46,146 nucleotides of DNA from the NCBI GenBank assembly GCA_002381565.1, contig DFWZ01000033.1, forward strand, positions 12,704-58,849, in the 5' to 3' direction. Shown piece by piece: positions 25,274 through 34,175 of this stretch. Below the pieces are notes generated by a model. That model did not search any database. It saw nothing but the letters and a program-made list of their open reading frames with translations, and was not told where the DNA came from. This DNA comes from Gallionella sp. UBA4121. GTDB lineage: Bacteria > Pseudomonadota > Gammaproteobacteria > Burkholderiales > Gallionellaceae. Both the position numbers and the translations under genes were made by a program. The stretch's first letter is position 1. The number at the start of each line of letters is the position of its first letter.

Positions 25274-26710
25274 TTATTCCTTTGGTGAGCGGCAAGCGGC
25301 AAGTGGCAGGCGGGGGGTGCTTGCACCACTGACGACTTCCGAACCCCCGTTTTCCAGGTACTTAACCACGCGCTCCATTTTCATGAAGCGCGATCCCTTG
25401 ACCAGTACGGTCGTACCTGCCTTCAATTCTTTTTCCAGTGCGCTTTGCAAATCCTCAACACACTCGAAGTGTTGTGCTTTGCTGCCAAATTCGCGCACTG
25501 CCTGACGACTCAACTCACCCAGGGCGTAAAGTTTTTCAATGCCGGATTTTCGCGCAGCACTGCCGATCTCGGCATGAAATGCGGCAGCGTTGTCGCCCAG
25601 TTCGCCCATATCGCCCAGCACCAGCACGCGATGCCCCACGGTCTGGGCCAGCACGCCAATTGCGGCATGCATTGAAGCCGGATTCGCGTTGTAGGTATCA
25701 TCGATCACCACCGCGCCGTGCCGGGCCAGCTTTCGCTGCAAACGTCCGGCCACCCCGCCGAACTTCTCCAGCCCTGCAACAATGTTCTCCAGCGACAGGT
25801 TCAGTGCTATCGCTGCCGCCGTCGCAGCGAGCGCATTGCGCGCGTTATGCTCGCCGGGTACTTGCATATCCGCTGTAAAGTCACCCTTTGGCGTTTTTGC
25901 CTTCAAACGCAGTCCTGTTGCCAGCGGCTGCCATAGCCCGGATATATCGGCTTCGCCGTTCAAGCCAAATTCCAGCAGTGAATGTGCGCCGGCAAGACTG
26001 CGCCACAACGGTGCATATTCGTCATCGGCGTTGATGATTGCGCTGCCGCCATGCGGCAAACCTTCAAATATTTCCCCCTTGGCGCGGGCCACCGCCTCTA
26101 CAGAACCCATGCCTTCGAGGTGAGCGCCACTGGCGTTATTGATCAGCGCCACGCAAGGACAGGCCATCCGTGTCAGGTAATCAATCTCCCCGGAATGATT
26201 CATGCCCATTTCAATCACGGCATAACGATGTTGCGCGTTGAGTTGAAGCAGTGTCAGCGGCACGCCGATGTTGTTGTTGAGATTGCCTTTGGTCGCCAGC
26301 ACCGCATCATCACTGCCCGCCGCCTCACGCAAAATGGACGCAGTCATTTCCTTGACCGTGGTCTTGCCGTTGCTCCCGGTGATCGCCACCAGCGGGATAT
26401 CAAACTGTTTTCGCCAGTACGCCGCCAACTGCCCCAGAGCCAGACGTGTATCTTCTACGAGCAGAATTGGGCATCCTGCATCCTGAATCATGATCTCTGA
26501 ATCCTGGTTCACCAAGGCAGCGACGGCACCGCTCTGCACGGCTTGCGCGATAAAATCGGCGCCATCGAAATGCTCGCCGCGAAGCGCCACATACAAATCG
26601 CCTTTTACCAGCTTGCGCGTATCGGTGGAAACAGCGAAAAAACTCACATCCGCTGCATCTGGAATCTGACGTGCATTCAGCGCATCAGCGGCTTGTGACA
26701 GCAGCATCAT
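25274..26710 (-). CDS. murF: UDP-MurNAc-tripeptide--D-Ala-D-Ala ligase
   Basis: A 478-residue Mur ligase that adds the D-Ala-D-Ala made by Ddl. The start overlaps the murE stop (ATGA). Landmarks: STDTRKLVKGDLYVALRGE, ATP motif GSNGKTT at 112-118, NLNNNIGVPLTL, EMGMNHSGEI, and DDTYNANPASM. Two parts are repeat-encoded: residues 69-80 (QDSEIMIQDAGC), and the last residues after KYLENGG, where STPRLPLAACRSPKE extends past the normal end MKMERVVKYL. The tail is the most divergent piece and probably not functional. Confidence 0.97.
   Translation of the reverse strand: MMLLSQAADALNARQIPDAADVSFFAVSTDTRKLVKGDLYVALRGEHFDGADFIAQAVQSGAVAALVNQDSEIMIQDAGCPILLVEDTRLALGQLAAYWRKQFDIPLVAITGSNGKTTVKEMTASILREAAGSDDAVLATKGNLNNNIGVPLTLLQLNAQHRYAVIEMGMNHSGEIDYLTRMACPCVALINNASGAHLEGMGSVEAVARAKGEIFEGLPHGGSAIINADDEYAPLWRSLAGAHSLLEFGLNGEADISGLWQPLATGLRLKAKTPKGDFTADMQVPGEHNARNALAATAAAIALNLSLENIVAGLEKFGGVAGRLQRKLARHGAVVIDDTYNANPASMHAAIGVLAQTVGHRVLVLGDMGELGDNAAAFHAEIGSAARKSGIEKLYALGELSRQAVREFGSKAQHFECVEDLQSALEKELKAGTTVLVKGSRFMKMERVVKYLENGGSEVVSGASTPRLPLAACRSPKE
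25284..25311. repeat. heptanucleotide repeat tract at the murF 3' end
   Basis: Four tandem units on the plus strand: GGTGAGC, GGCAAGC, GGCAAGT, GGCAGGC. They encode the tail LPLAACRSPK of MurF and lie just before the mraY ribosome site. Same style as 18028-18048 and 46118-46138. Confidence 0.75.
26471..26505. repeat. heptanucleotide repeat tract inside murF
   Basis: Five tandem units on the plus strand: GCATCCT, GCATCCT, GAATCAT, GATCTCT, GAATCCT. They encode residues 69-80 in a surface loop of the N-terminal domain. Same family as in murB and murD. Confidence 0.8.
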
Positions 26711-28254
26711 TGGACACCCCCTGACTGCTGTAGAGACCAGTTTTCCAGTGCCCGCACAGCCACCGTCATGTCACTGAAGCCGTGCTTCACACCCTGGATC
26801 TCCTGATAATCCTCATGCCCCTTGCCCGCTATCAGGACGGTATCGCCTGACCGGGCTTGACTGATGGCATAGTCAATGGCCGCTGCGCGCTCCTGTATGA
26901 TTTTGTGATTATTGAGCGCCATGCCGCCCACCACTTCTCCGATGATCTGCAGTGGATCTTCACTGCGAGGGTTGTCGCTGGTGACGATGCAGCTATCCGA
27001 AAACTTTTCTGCAACTCGCCCCATCATGGCGCGCTTTCCCCGGTCACGATCGCCCCCGCAACCGAAGACACAGATCAATTTCACGCTCGTCGTATCACCT
27101 GGCATCTCGCAGACTTCCCGCAGTGCCAGCAAAACTTTTTCCAGCGCGTCCGGCGTGTGCGCGTAGTCCACGATGACCATGGGCTGCCCTGCATTGCCAA
27201 TTTTCTGCATCCGCCCTGCGACAGACACAGTCTTGCTCAATGCGCACAGCGCATCGGTCAGACTGACTTCGCTCACCAGCAATACCGCCAGCGCACCCAG
27301 CAAATTGGCCGCGTTAAATCTGCCAACCATGGTGCTGCACAATTCACTGGCCCCCCAGCTTGAATGAATATCAAGGCGCATGCCCAGCGCGCTCATTTCC
27401 AGCAATTTTCCGTACACCATGCGCATGCCATGCCGCTCAGCCAGGCGCAGCGACACATCGGACAATCCATAGCCTATGACCTCGACTTCCCTTTCTCGCA
27501 GCTGCATGGCCAGCTCGGCGCCAAACGCATCATCCAGATTGATAACGGCGAATTTGAGCGCCTGCCAGTCAAACAGATGGCGTTTTGCTGCTGCATAGCT
27601 TTCCATATTGCCGTGATAATCCAGATGATCGCGGCTCAGATTGGTCAGCAACGCCACATCAAAACGCACACCATTGACACGGCCTTGCGTCAATGCATGT
27701 GAAGACACTTCCATCGCCACGGCCGCAGCGCCCTCGCGCAGATATTCAGCCAGCAGTCCGTGTAAACTAACCGCATCCGGCGTGGTGTTGGCACTGGCTT
27801 GCAGCGCACCGGCAAAACCATTGCCCAGCGTGCCGATCAACGCGCATTTTTTCCCCGCTTCATTCAAGGCCTGCGCTATCCAGTGACAGGTCGATGTCTT
27901 GCCGTTGGTTCCGGTCACCCCCACCATCCACAGTTGTTCAGAAGGTGCGCCATACACGATGTCCGCCAGATCGCCTGCCTTGTGACGCAAATCCGCTACC
28001 GCCAGATTGGGTATATTCCAGGTCGTATTCCATACAAAATGCTGCTCTTCGTACGGGTGCCCGGACAAGAGCTTTTCGTAGATCACCGCATTCGCGCCTT
28101 GCGCTATTGCCTGGTCGATGAACTGACGCCCATCGGTTTTTTCACCGGGATAGGCCACGAAGGTATCGCCTGGTCGCACGACTCGGCTGTCCGTCACCAG
28201 ACGCGTAACCGACACGCCTAGCACTTTCAGTTGCCGGCAAAGGTCGTCGCTCAT
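26707..28254 (-). CDS. murE: UDP-MurNAc-L-Ala-D-Glu--meso-diaminopimelate ligase
   Basis: A 515-residue Mur ligase. The start is set by an ATGA overlap with ftsI. The ATP motif is GTNGKTS at 115-121, followed by MEVSSHAL, NLSRDHLDYHG and DYAHTPDALEKVL. The motif DNPRSEDP, beginning at residue 427, is the signature of enzymes that add meso-diaminopimelate rather than lysine, which fits a Gram-negative wall. No repeat tract was seen in this gene. Confidence 0.98.
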   Translation of the reverse strand: MSDDLCRQLKVLGVSVTRLVTDSRVVRPGDTFVAYPGEKTDGRQFIDQAIAQGANAVIYEKLLSGHPYEEQHFVWNTTWNIPNLAVADLRHKAGDLADIVYGAPSEQLWMVGVTGTNGKTSTCHWIAQALNEAGKKCALIGTLGNGFAGALQASANTTPDAVSLHGLLAEYLREGAAAVAMEVSSHALTQGRVNGVRFDVALLTNLSRDHLDYHGNMESYAAAKRHLFDWQALKFAVINLDDAFGAELAMQLREREVEVIGYGLSDVSLRLAERHGMRMVYGKLLEMSALGMRLDIHSSWGASELCSTMVGRFNAANLLGALAVLLVSEVSLTDALCALSKTVSVAGRMQKIGNAGQPMVIVDYAHTPDALEKVLLALREVCEMPGDTTSVKLICVFGCGGDRDRGKRAMMGRVAEKFSDSCIVTSDNPRSEDPLQIIGEVVGGMALNNHKIIQERAAAIDYAISQARSGDTVLIAGKGHEDYQEIQGVKHGFSDMTVAVRALENWSLQQSGGVQ

Positions 28255-30005
28255 ACCTCTTCCTTGACAATCTCAGCTGGCGGCGTGATCACGTTATCCA
28301 GCGGCGCATCATTCGGTACATTCAGCAAATGCAACGCTTCGCCCACTACCTTGCTGAATGCCGGTGCGGCGACCAGCCCGCCGTAATACTGTTTAATGTT
28401 CGGCTCGTCTATCATCACCGCGACAATCAGACGCGGCGCAGATACAGGTGCTATTCCTACAAATGAGGCGACATAGCGGTTGATGTAATGCCTGCCGTCC
28501 AGCTTGTGCGCAGTTCCCGTTTTTCCAGCCACGCGGTAGCCTGCCACTTGCGCCAGCGGAGCCGTTCCGCCGGCCAGCACGACCGACTCCAGCATGACGC
28601 GCATTTCGGCTACGGTTTTACCGGAAAATACCTGGTGTCCGATGGCAGGTGTATTCAGCTTGAGCAAGGAGATGGGCATCAGTTCGCCATCGTCGGCGAA
28701 GATCGTATAGGCGCGCGCCAGTTGCAACAGATTGACCGAAATTCCGTGCCCGTATGACATCGTGGCCTGCTCAATCGGCCGCCAGGTTTTGGCATCACGC
28801 AATTTTCCGATTGCTTCACCGGGGAAGTTGCTGCCGGTATGCGCGCCAAAACCTGAAGAAGTGAAAGTCTGCCATAGCGCTTCTGGCTCCAGCGACAATG
28901 CGATTTTCGAGGCGCCCACGTTGCTTGATTTCTGTATTATTTGCGACACCGTCAAACTCGGTTCCGGATGGGTATCGTGTATTTTTTTATTGCCGACCGT
29001 GAACACGCCATTCTCGGTATTGATCACTGTGTCGGGCCTGACACGGCCCAGATTTAACGCGGTCCCGATAGTAAATGGCTTCATCGTTGAACCCGGCTCA
29101 AACTCGTCTGTCACGGCACGATTGCGCATCGCCTGAACACTTACATTCATGCGATTATTCGGGTTATAGCTTGGATAGTTGGCCAGCGCCAACACCTCAC
29201 CGCTCCTCGCATCCAGCACCACAATAGCACCCGCTTTGGCCTGATGCTCCTGCACTGCCAGCTTCAGCTCACGATAGGCCAGATGTTGCACTTTACTGTC
29301 CAGGCTGAGCGCAATGTCGCTGCCGGGCCTGGGCGGGTTCAGGCTGCCCGCATCCTCGACGATATGCCCGCGCCTGTCCTTGATCACGCGCTGACTGCCC
29401 ATCTTGCCCGCGAGTCTGGTTTGCAAAGCCAGCTCCAGCCCTTCCTGCCCGTTATCATCCTGCCCGGTAAACCCCAGCACCTGGGCGAACTCTTCCCCCG
29501 CCGGGTAATAACGCCGGTATTCGCGTTGCAGGGAAATCCCCGGCAAATTCAGGCTTGCCACCTTCCCCGACTCTTCGGGCGGAATTTGTCGTTTCAAATA
29601 CACGAAATCCCGCGAACTATCCGCGAGACGGTCTTTTATTTCATTTACGCGCATGCCTAATGCCAGTGCGAGCTGTCTTAGCTGCTTATCATCGAGCTTT
29701 GCTTCCTTCGGATCGTTTAACTTGATATCCGCCGGACTTGCCCAGACCGATTCGACCGGCGTGCTGACCGCCAGCGGATCGCCATTGCGATCGGTAATCA
29801 TGCCGCGATGCGCGCTGACCTCGATAACCCGGCTGTAACGCTGATTGCCTTTTTCCTGCAAAAAATCGTTGTGTATACCTTGCAGATACACGGCACGGCC
29901 GATCAGACCGGCCAGCCCCAGCAGCAGCACCGTGAATAATACCGTCGCACGCCATCCCGGCAATTTCGCCGTGCTGTTGTCTTTTGCGCTGGCCGCGTAT
30001 TTCAT
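28251..30005 (-). CDS. ftsI: septal transpeptidase FtsI (PBP3)
   Basis: A 584-residue class B penicillin-binding protein. A short cytoplasmic part and one membrane segment (about 20-42) precede the non-catalytic domain (SAHRGMITDRNGDPLAVSTP). The transpeptidase has the active Ser306 in STMK (306-309), the SSN motif in QKSSNVGASK and the KTG box at 495-497. It crosslinks septal peptidoglycan made by FtsW. The start and stop overlap ftsL and murE (ATGA). Confidence 0.98.
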   Translation of the reverse strand: MKYAASAKDNSTAKLPGWRATVLFTVLLLGLAGLIGRAVYLQGIHNDFLQEKGNQRYSRVIEVSAHRGMITDRNGDPLAVSTPVESVWASPADIKLNDPKEAKLDDKQLRQLALALGMRVNEIKDRLADSSRDFVYLKRQIPPEESGKVASLNLPGISLQREYRRYYPAGEEFAQVLGFTGQDDNGQEGLELALQTRLAGKMGSQRVIKDRRGHIVEDAGSLNPPRPGSDIALSLDSKVQHLAYRELKLAVQEHQAKAGAIVVLDARSGEVLALANYPSYNPNNRMNVSVQAMRNRAVTDEFEPGSTMKPFTIGTALNLGRVRPDTVINTENGVFTVGNKKIHDTHPEPSLTVSQIIQKSSNVGASKIALSLEPEALWQTFTSSGFGAHTGSNFPGEAIGKLRDAKTWRPIEQATMSYGHGISVNLLQLARAYTIFADDGELMPISLLKLNTPAIGHQVFSGKTVAEMRVMLESVVLAGGTAPLAQVAGYRVAGKTGTAHKLDGRHYINRYVASFVGIAPVSAPRLIVAVMIDEPNIKQYYGGLVAAPAFSKVVGEALHLLNVPNDAPLDNVITPPAEIVKEEV

Positions 30006-30307
30006 GGTCTTGTTCCGCTATCGTATGGAGAGGACTGCCCTATCCGGATAAACCTGCTTTGTTCTTTTTTCGGCAACTGCATCTGCAACTGCTTCGTGGC
30101 AATTTTTTCTATGCGCGCCGGGGCGGCCAGCGTGCTTTGCTCCAATTGCAACTGCCCCCATTCCACCTCCATCTGACGCGCATGCTCCTTTTCCTGCTGC
30201 AATGCGACAAACAATTTGCGCGCCTGATGCTGCGAGGTGACTATGCTCAACGCGCCCGCCATCACCAGCAGCAGCAACAACCCTTGCAAAAGGCCGTTAC
30301 GCAACAT
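30002..30307 (-). CDS. ftsL: cell division protein FtsL
   Basis: A 101-residue bitopic protein. The ATG at 30307 has GGAG at good spacing and overlaps the rsmH end by 11 bases; an ATG six codons upstream has no such site. One membrane segment (about 5-25) is followed by a coiled coil (ARKLFVALQQEKEHARQME) and the region LAAPARIEKIATKQLQMQLP typical of FtsL. It works with FtsQ and FtsB to activate FtsWI. Confidence 0.93.
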   Translation of the reverse strand: MLRNGLLQGLLLLLVMAGALSIVTSQHQARKLFVALQQEKEHARQMEVEWGQLQLEQSTLAAPARIEKIATKQLQMQLPKKEQSRFIRIGQSSPYDSGTRP

Positions 30308-31232
30308 CGCTACGCTCCGCCACACGCATCATCGCGCTGCGCGCACGAGGATTAACCTGCAACTCGGCCTCTGTCGCCCGCACCGCACGGCCGATCAGCT
30401 TCATTTTCCCTAGCGGCACTTCGCTGGCGCGTATCGGCACATTGCGCGGCAACTTGTCGACCTCCACCATATCGCGCATGAAGTGTTTGACCATGCGATC
30501 TTCCAGCGAATGAAAGCTGATCACCACCAGTCGGCCGCCGGTTTTCAGGTGCGAGACGCACTGGGGTAAAACACGCTCTAGCTCTTCGAGCTCCTGATTG
30601 AGATAAATCCGTATAGCCTGAAAGGTGCGCGTCGCCGGGTTTTTACCTGCTTCACGGGTACGTACCGTCTTGCTAACCAGCTCGACGAGCTGCCGCGTGG
30701 TTTCGATGGGTTGAATCGCACGCGCAGCAACAACCGCTCTTGCAATCTGCTTAGCAAACCGTTCTTCGCCGTAATCACGTATAACCTCCGTCAGCAGACC
30801 TTCATCCACAATTTCCAACCATTGTGCTGCGGTGATCCCGCAGCTCGTATCCATACGCATGTCCAGCGGCGCATCAAACCTGAAACTGAAGCCTCGAAGC
30901 GCTTCGTCCAGCTGCGGCGACGACACACCCAAGTCAAGCAAAATCCCATCAACACGATCAACATTCAACTCGCCCAGCACATCCGCCAAGCGTGTAAAAC
31001 CGCTGTGCATCATGTGAAAACGCGCATCCTTCCACTGACGGCCGCATGCTACCGCCGCCATATCCTTATCCAGCGCGATCAATCGTCCGCTCTGATTTAA
31101 GCGTTGCAAGATCAGCGCGCTATGACCGCCTCGACCGAAGGTGCAATCCACGTATATTCCATCCGGCTTGATCGCAAGCGCGTCGACCGCCTCGCTCAAT
31201 AAGACAGTGGTGTGAATTAATTCCTCACTCAC
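30297..31232 (-). CDS. rsmH: 16S rRNA (cytosine1402-N4)-methyltransferase RsmH
   Basis: A 311-residue SAM-dependent methyltransferase (formerly MraW), the usual length. The start is a GTG at 31232 overlapping the mraZ stop (GTGA) and gives VSEELIHTTVLLSEAVDAL; the frame open further upstream runs inside mraZ. The SAM site is VDCTFGRGGHS and GILLDLGVSSPQLDEALRGF; RTFQAIRIYLNQELEEL and VVISFHSLEDRMVKHF are conserved blocks. Confidence 0.97.
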   Translation of the reverse strand: MSEELIHTTVLLSEAVDALAIKPDGIYVDCTFGRGGHSALILQRLNQSGRLIALDKDMAAVACGRQWKDARFHMMHSGFTRLADVLGELNVDRVDGILLDLGVSSPQLDEALRGFSFRFDAPLDMRMDTSCGITAAQWLEIVDEGLLTEVIRDYGEERFAKQIARAVVAARAIQPIETTRQLVELVSKTVRTREAGKNPATRTFQAIRIYLNQELEELERVLPQCVSHLKTGGRLVVISFHSLEDRMVKHFMRDMVEVDKLPRNVPIRASEVPLGKMKLIGRAVRATEAELQVNPRARSAMMRVAERSDVA

Positions 31233-31675
31233 AGCGAGAACCCTTCGAGTTCGGGCGGCAACTCGCCACTCATCAGTAACAGCGCAGCTTGTTGCTGTGC
31301 CTGCCATTTCACGTCATCCCACAACTCGAACTTGTTGCCCTGCCCGATCAACATCACGTTTTTGTCCAGTGCGGCGTAGCTGCGCAACACAGGAGAAATC
31401 AGCACGCGCCCGGCGCTGTCCATCACCACATTTTCAGCGTGGCCGACCAACAGACGCTGCAGGGCACGGCTGCGCGGATTAAATGATGAAAGTTTGTTCA
31501 GCTTGTCGCATATCGGCAACCACTCAGACTCCGGGTATACCAGCAGGCAACCGTCGGTATCTACGGTCAGCACCAGATTTCCGGCGCAGGTACTCAGCAG
31601 CTCATCGCGATACCGTGCCGGTATTGCCAGCCTGCCCTTGCCATCCAGATTGAGTTGCGCCGCGCCTTGGAACAT
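31229..31675 (-). CDS. mraZ: transcriptional regulator MraZ
   Basis: A 148-residue protein with two SpoVT/AbrB-like halves, each with the DxxGR motif (LDGKGRLAIPARYRDEL and MDSAGRVLISPVLRSYA). It forms a ring-shaped DNA-binding oligomer that in E. coli represses its own cluster. The start at 31675 (MFQGAAQLNLD) follows a strong GGAGGTG site that itself lies next to the operator repeats. It is the first gene of the dcw cluster. Confidence 0.98.
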   Translation of the reverse strand: MFQGAAQLNLDGKGRLAIPARYRDELLSTCAGNLVLTVDTDGCLLVYPESEWLPICDKLNKLSSFNPRSRALQRLLVGHAENVVMDSAGRVLISPVLRSYAALDKNVMLIGQGNKFELWDDVKWQAQQQAALLLMSGELPPELEGFSL

Positions 31676-31683
31676 TCCCACAC

Positions 31684-31718
31684 CTCCACAATTACCCACT
31701 TTTTACCACTTAAACCCA
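31684..31718 (-). promoter_or_regulatory. MraZ-binding boxes (four TGGGT-type repeats at 10-bp spacing)
   Basis: On the minus strand the units are TGGGT, TGGTA, TGGGT and TGGAG, their first bases exactly 10 apart (at 31718, 31708, 31698 and 31688). TGGGN repeats with five-base gaps are the known MraZ operator. They fill the space between the -10 box and the mraZ ribosome site, so bound MraZ would block transcription of the whole cluster. Confidence 0.88.
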
Positions 31719-31746
31719 CTATATTGAAAAAAAACCGGCAGGTCAA
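31718..31746 (-). promoter_or_regulatory. sigma-70 promoter of the dcw cluster (Pmra)
   Basis: On the minus strand a -35 TTGACC (31746-31741) and a -10 TATAGT (31723-31718) are 17 bases apart. A/T-tracts directly upstream could act as an UP element. The -10 touches the first MraZ box. Confidence 0.85.
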
Positions 31747-32154
31747 GCAAAAAACAGATTTTTTCTTTACAAGACAATGAGTTAGCGAAGAAAGCTAAGA
31801 AAATACAAATATGCTTAAAAAGCAATGAATTGCAGAATTAAGCTAAAGTTGTTTGTAATGGGAAGTGTAAATTTTTGGGCAGATTGCCCGAATTTGATGG
31901 CAAGAAATAAAGCCTGTCGGAGGTCAAGTATTCTTATGCCGGATGAACATCCGCCAGACAACCGATGCTACCCATTGGGAAAATAACATGCCGCTGTCAA
32001 GCTGTCGTCGATCGAAGTTATTGTGCCGAACCTCTGTTTTTCGGCCTAAGCAGTCGATCGCGTCGTCCTGAATCAATTGGCTATGGACGACCGCTTTGTG
32101 GCAAGATGCCATAGCAGCTTCGTGCCATGACCAGAACTTCCAGTCCCTCACATC
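31747..32154. other. intergenic region between mraZ and tspO
   Basis: About 400 bases. The part next to Pmra (to about 31930) is AT-rich and probably contributes to the promoter. The remainder has a small minus-strand open frame (31924-32163) with no recognisable motif and no ribosome site. No other feature seen. Confidence 0.5.
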
Positions 32155-32637
32155 ATGCCCCAATTATTTACCATTATGCTTATACTTCGCCCCTATTTTA
32201 TGCTGTTGCTTTTCATATTGATCGTAGCCGGCGTATCCTTTTCAGGTGCGCAATTTCGGCCTGGGGATTGGTATGCAGGGCTGATTAAACCTGACTGGAC
32301 GCCACCGAACTGGATTTTTCCAGTTGTCTGGAGTGTTCTTTATCTGATGATTGCAGTTGCCGGGTGGCTTATTTTTGCTGCTTCCAACCGTACCCTTAAA
32401 ATATTATGGGTCATTCAGCTTGCTCTGAACGGGCTCTGGTCATGGATTTTTTTTGGCATGCACCTGATCGGACTCGGGATGATCGATATTCTGGCGATTT
32501 TTTTCTGCACATTGATACTGTTGGCGTTCGCCTATAAATTCTCAAGAGCTGTAGTCTGGCTTATGGCACCTTACCTGTTATGGATTGGTTATGCTTCGGC
32601 ACTGAATGTTGCGATTTATTTTTTAAATCCGGTCTGA
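32155..32637 (+). CDS. tspO: TspO/MBR family membrane protein
   Basis: A 160-residue protein with five membrane segments, rich in Trp. Signatures: KPDWTPPNWIFPVVWSVLY, LALNGLWSWIFFG and PYLLWIGYASALNVAIYFLN. Family members bind porphyrins or sterols and modulate stress or pigment responses; the ligand here is unknown. No ribosome site is clear at the ATG at 32155; an ATG at 32176 is an alternative start. In other bacteria tspO is sometimes found near an epimerase of the type encoded next, together with photolyase; no photolyase is in this window. Confidence 0.9.
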   Translation: MPQLFTIMLILRPYFMLLLFILIVAGVSFSGAQFRPGDWYAGLIKPDWTPPNWIFPVVWSVLYLMIAVAGWLIFAASNRTLKILWVIQLALNGLWSWIFFGMHLIGLGMIDILAIFFCTLILLAFAYKFSRAVVWLMAPYLLWIGYASALNVAIYFLNPV

Positions 32638-32853
32638 GCCATTCAGCGGGCATGTTTCCATGCTAAGCCTGCCTGGCAGACAATCAGGATATCTTTCGAA
32701 AGTTTTCAGAAATACCGTATTAATGAACCGCTTGATAAGTCCAGGCTGCGCCGACTTGGCTTGGTTGCCATTGGCAGAGATCGCCAGAGCATCTTTGTAT
32801 CACTAGCATCACTTGGAGTAAGTGTTAATTCAACGTTTTGTAAGGTGTTTACG

Positions 32854-33741
32854 ATGCGAATATTGATTACAGGAGGGACTGGCCTGATAGGCCGGAATCT
32901 TTGCAAGTTATTGCATGAAAAGGGGCATCAAATCACTGTATTTAGCCGGCACCCTGAATCTGTCTCGGTAAAATGTGGTGCTGCGGTAAAAGCATTTGCC
33001 TCGCTCGATGAATGGCAGCCTGATACGGTTTTTGATGTGGTCATCAATCTGGCCGGGGAGTCCATTGCCGATAAAGCATGGACGGCAAAACGCCGTCAGG
33101 CACTGCTGGACAGTCGTGTTGGGCTGACAGAAAAACTGATTGATAAAATTGCGGGCGCTCACGTGAAACCAGCCGTTTTACTGAGCGGCTCGGCCATTGG
33201 CTATTATGGCAATCGTCATGACGAAGTTCTTGATGAGTCGTCGACCGCTGGACAAGGCTTTGCTGCCGACTTGTGCATTGCCTGGGAGCAGGCGGCGTTG
33301 CAGGCGCAGGGGGTGCGGGTCTGTCTGTTGCGTACCGGTCTGGTGTTAAGCCGTGATGGCGGGATTCTTGCCAAGATGCTGTTGCCGCTGGGTATGGGCG
33401 TTCGCTTTGGCAGTGGCATGCAATGGATGAGCTGGATCCATATCGACGATTACACGCAGCTCATTTTGCGCCTGATCGCCGATGAACAGATAAGTGGGCC
33501 GGTGAACATGACGGCACCTAATCCAGTGAGCAACAAGGATTTTACCCGCGCACTGGTCGATGTGCGGCATGGTTTGGTGTCCTTGTCTGCGCCATCAGCG
33601 CTGCTGAATTTAATGCTGGGTGAGCGGGCCGCTTTATTACTCGAGGGACAGCGCGTCTTGCCGGGCAAAGTGCTGGCGGCGGGATATTCGTTTCGCTACC
33701 CTGACTTATCATCGGCATTAGGAAATTTATTGTCTGCATAG
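32854..33741 (+). CDS. TIGR01777 family NAD(P)-binding epimerase-like protein
   Basis: A 295-residue extended short-chain dehydrogenase/reductase-like protein (YfcH-type). The ATG at 32854 has AAGGTG upstream and starts MRILITGGTGLIGRNL, the Rossmann glycine motif. NLAGESIADKAWTAKRRQ, SGSAIGYYGN and WMSWIHIDDYTQLI are family blocks, as is a C-terminal part like GQRVLPGKVLAAGY. Substrate unknown in the family. It follows tspO on the same strand after 216 bases. Confidence 0.9.
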   Translation: MRILITGGTGLIGRNLCKLLHEKGHQITVFSRHPESVSVKCGAAVKAFASLDEWQPDTVFDVVINLAGESIADKAWTAKRRQALLDSRVGLTEKLIDKIAGAHVKPAVLLSGSAIGYYGNRHDEVLDESSTAGQGFAADLCIAWEQAALQAQGVRVCLLRTGLVLSRDGGILAKMLLPLGMGVRFGSGMQWMSWIHIDDYTQLILRLIADEQISGPVNMTAPNPVSNKDFTRALVDVRHGLVSLSAPSALLNLMLGERAALLLEGQRVLPGKVLAAGYSFRYPDLSSALGNLLSA

Positions 33742-34175
33742 ACTTCTGATGAACGCTGTGCCACCCTATACCCGTTCCAATCTTCAAAATTCTTATCCGC
33801 TTTCAAACAAGCAAGCTTCTAGTCTTGATTACGGGTGAATTCATGAATGACGGGTTCAGAGCAGGCTAAAAAATTGACCTGCGAAAAGCACCCAGTGCAG
33901 CTTACAGGCGGTGTATTATCAAAGTCGGTCATCAGCAACGTGCCAATTGCTGCATTCTGACAAATACACAAACTTCTCAATCCTCTCGTGCTAAAGCAAG
34001 ACGATCCGGTACAACTTAAGCGATAAATAAGACTATGCCAGCCCAACTCCATGTCAATATTGACGTGCACGTTCAAATCATCAGTACGTTGCCAAAACTG
34101 TGGGAGTGAACCTCAAGAACCAGCTCTTGGTACACTTATTTATTTATACTTCATCAATTCAACCTAAGGAGTTAT
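33742..34175. other. intergenic region upstream of the rhodanese gene
   Basis: About 430 bases with no gene I can support. A minus-strand 85-codon frame (33819-34076) has no known motif or ribosome site. A strong AAGGAG for the rhodanese gene lies at the right end (about 34165-34170). Confidence 0.5.

Noticed and set aside
18447..26505. Possible CRISPR array from repeated motifs
   Set aside because: The repeats are tandem 7-base units without spacers, and lie inside coding genes; no cas genes are present.
31924..32163. 79-codon minus-strand open frame
   Set aside because: No ribosome site, no known motif, and it overlaps the tspO start region.
33819..34076. 85-codon minus-strand open frame
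   Set aside because: Low support: no ribosome site or motif, lies in an intergenic gap.
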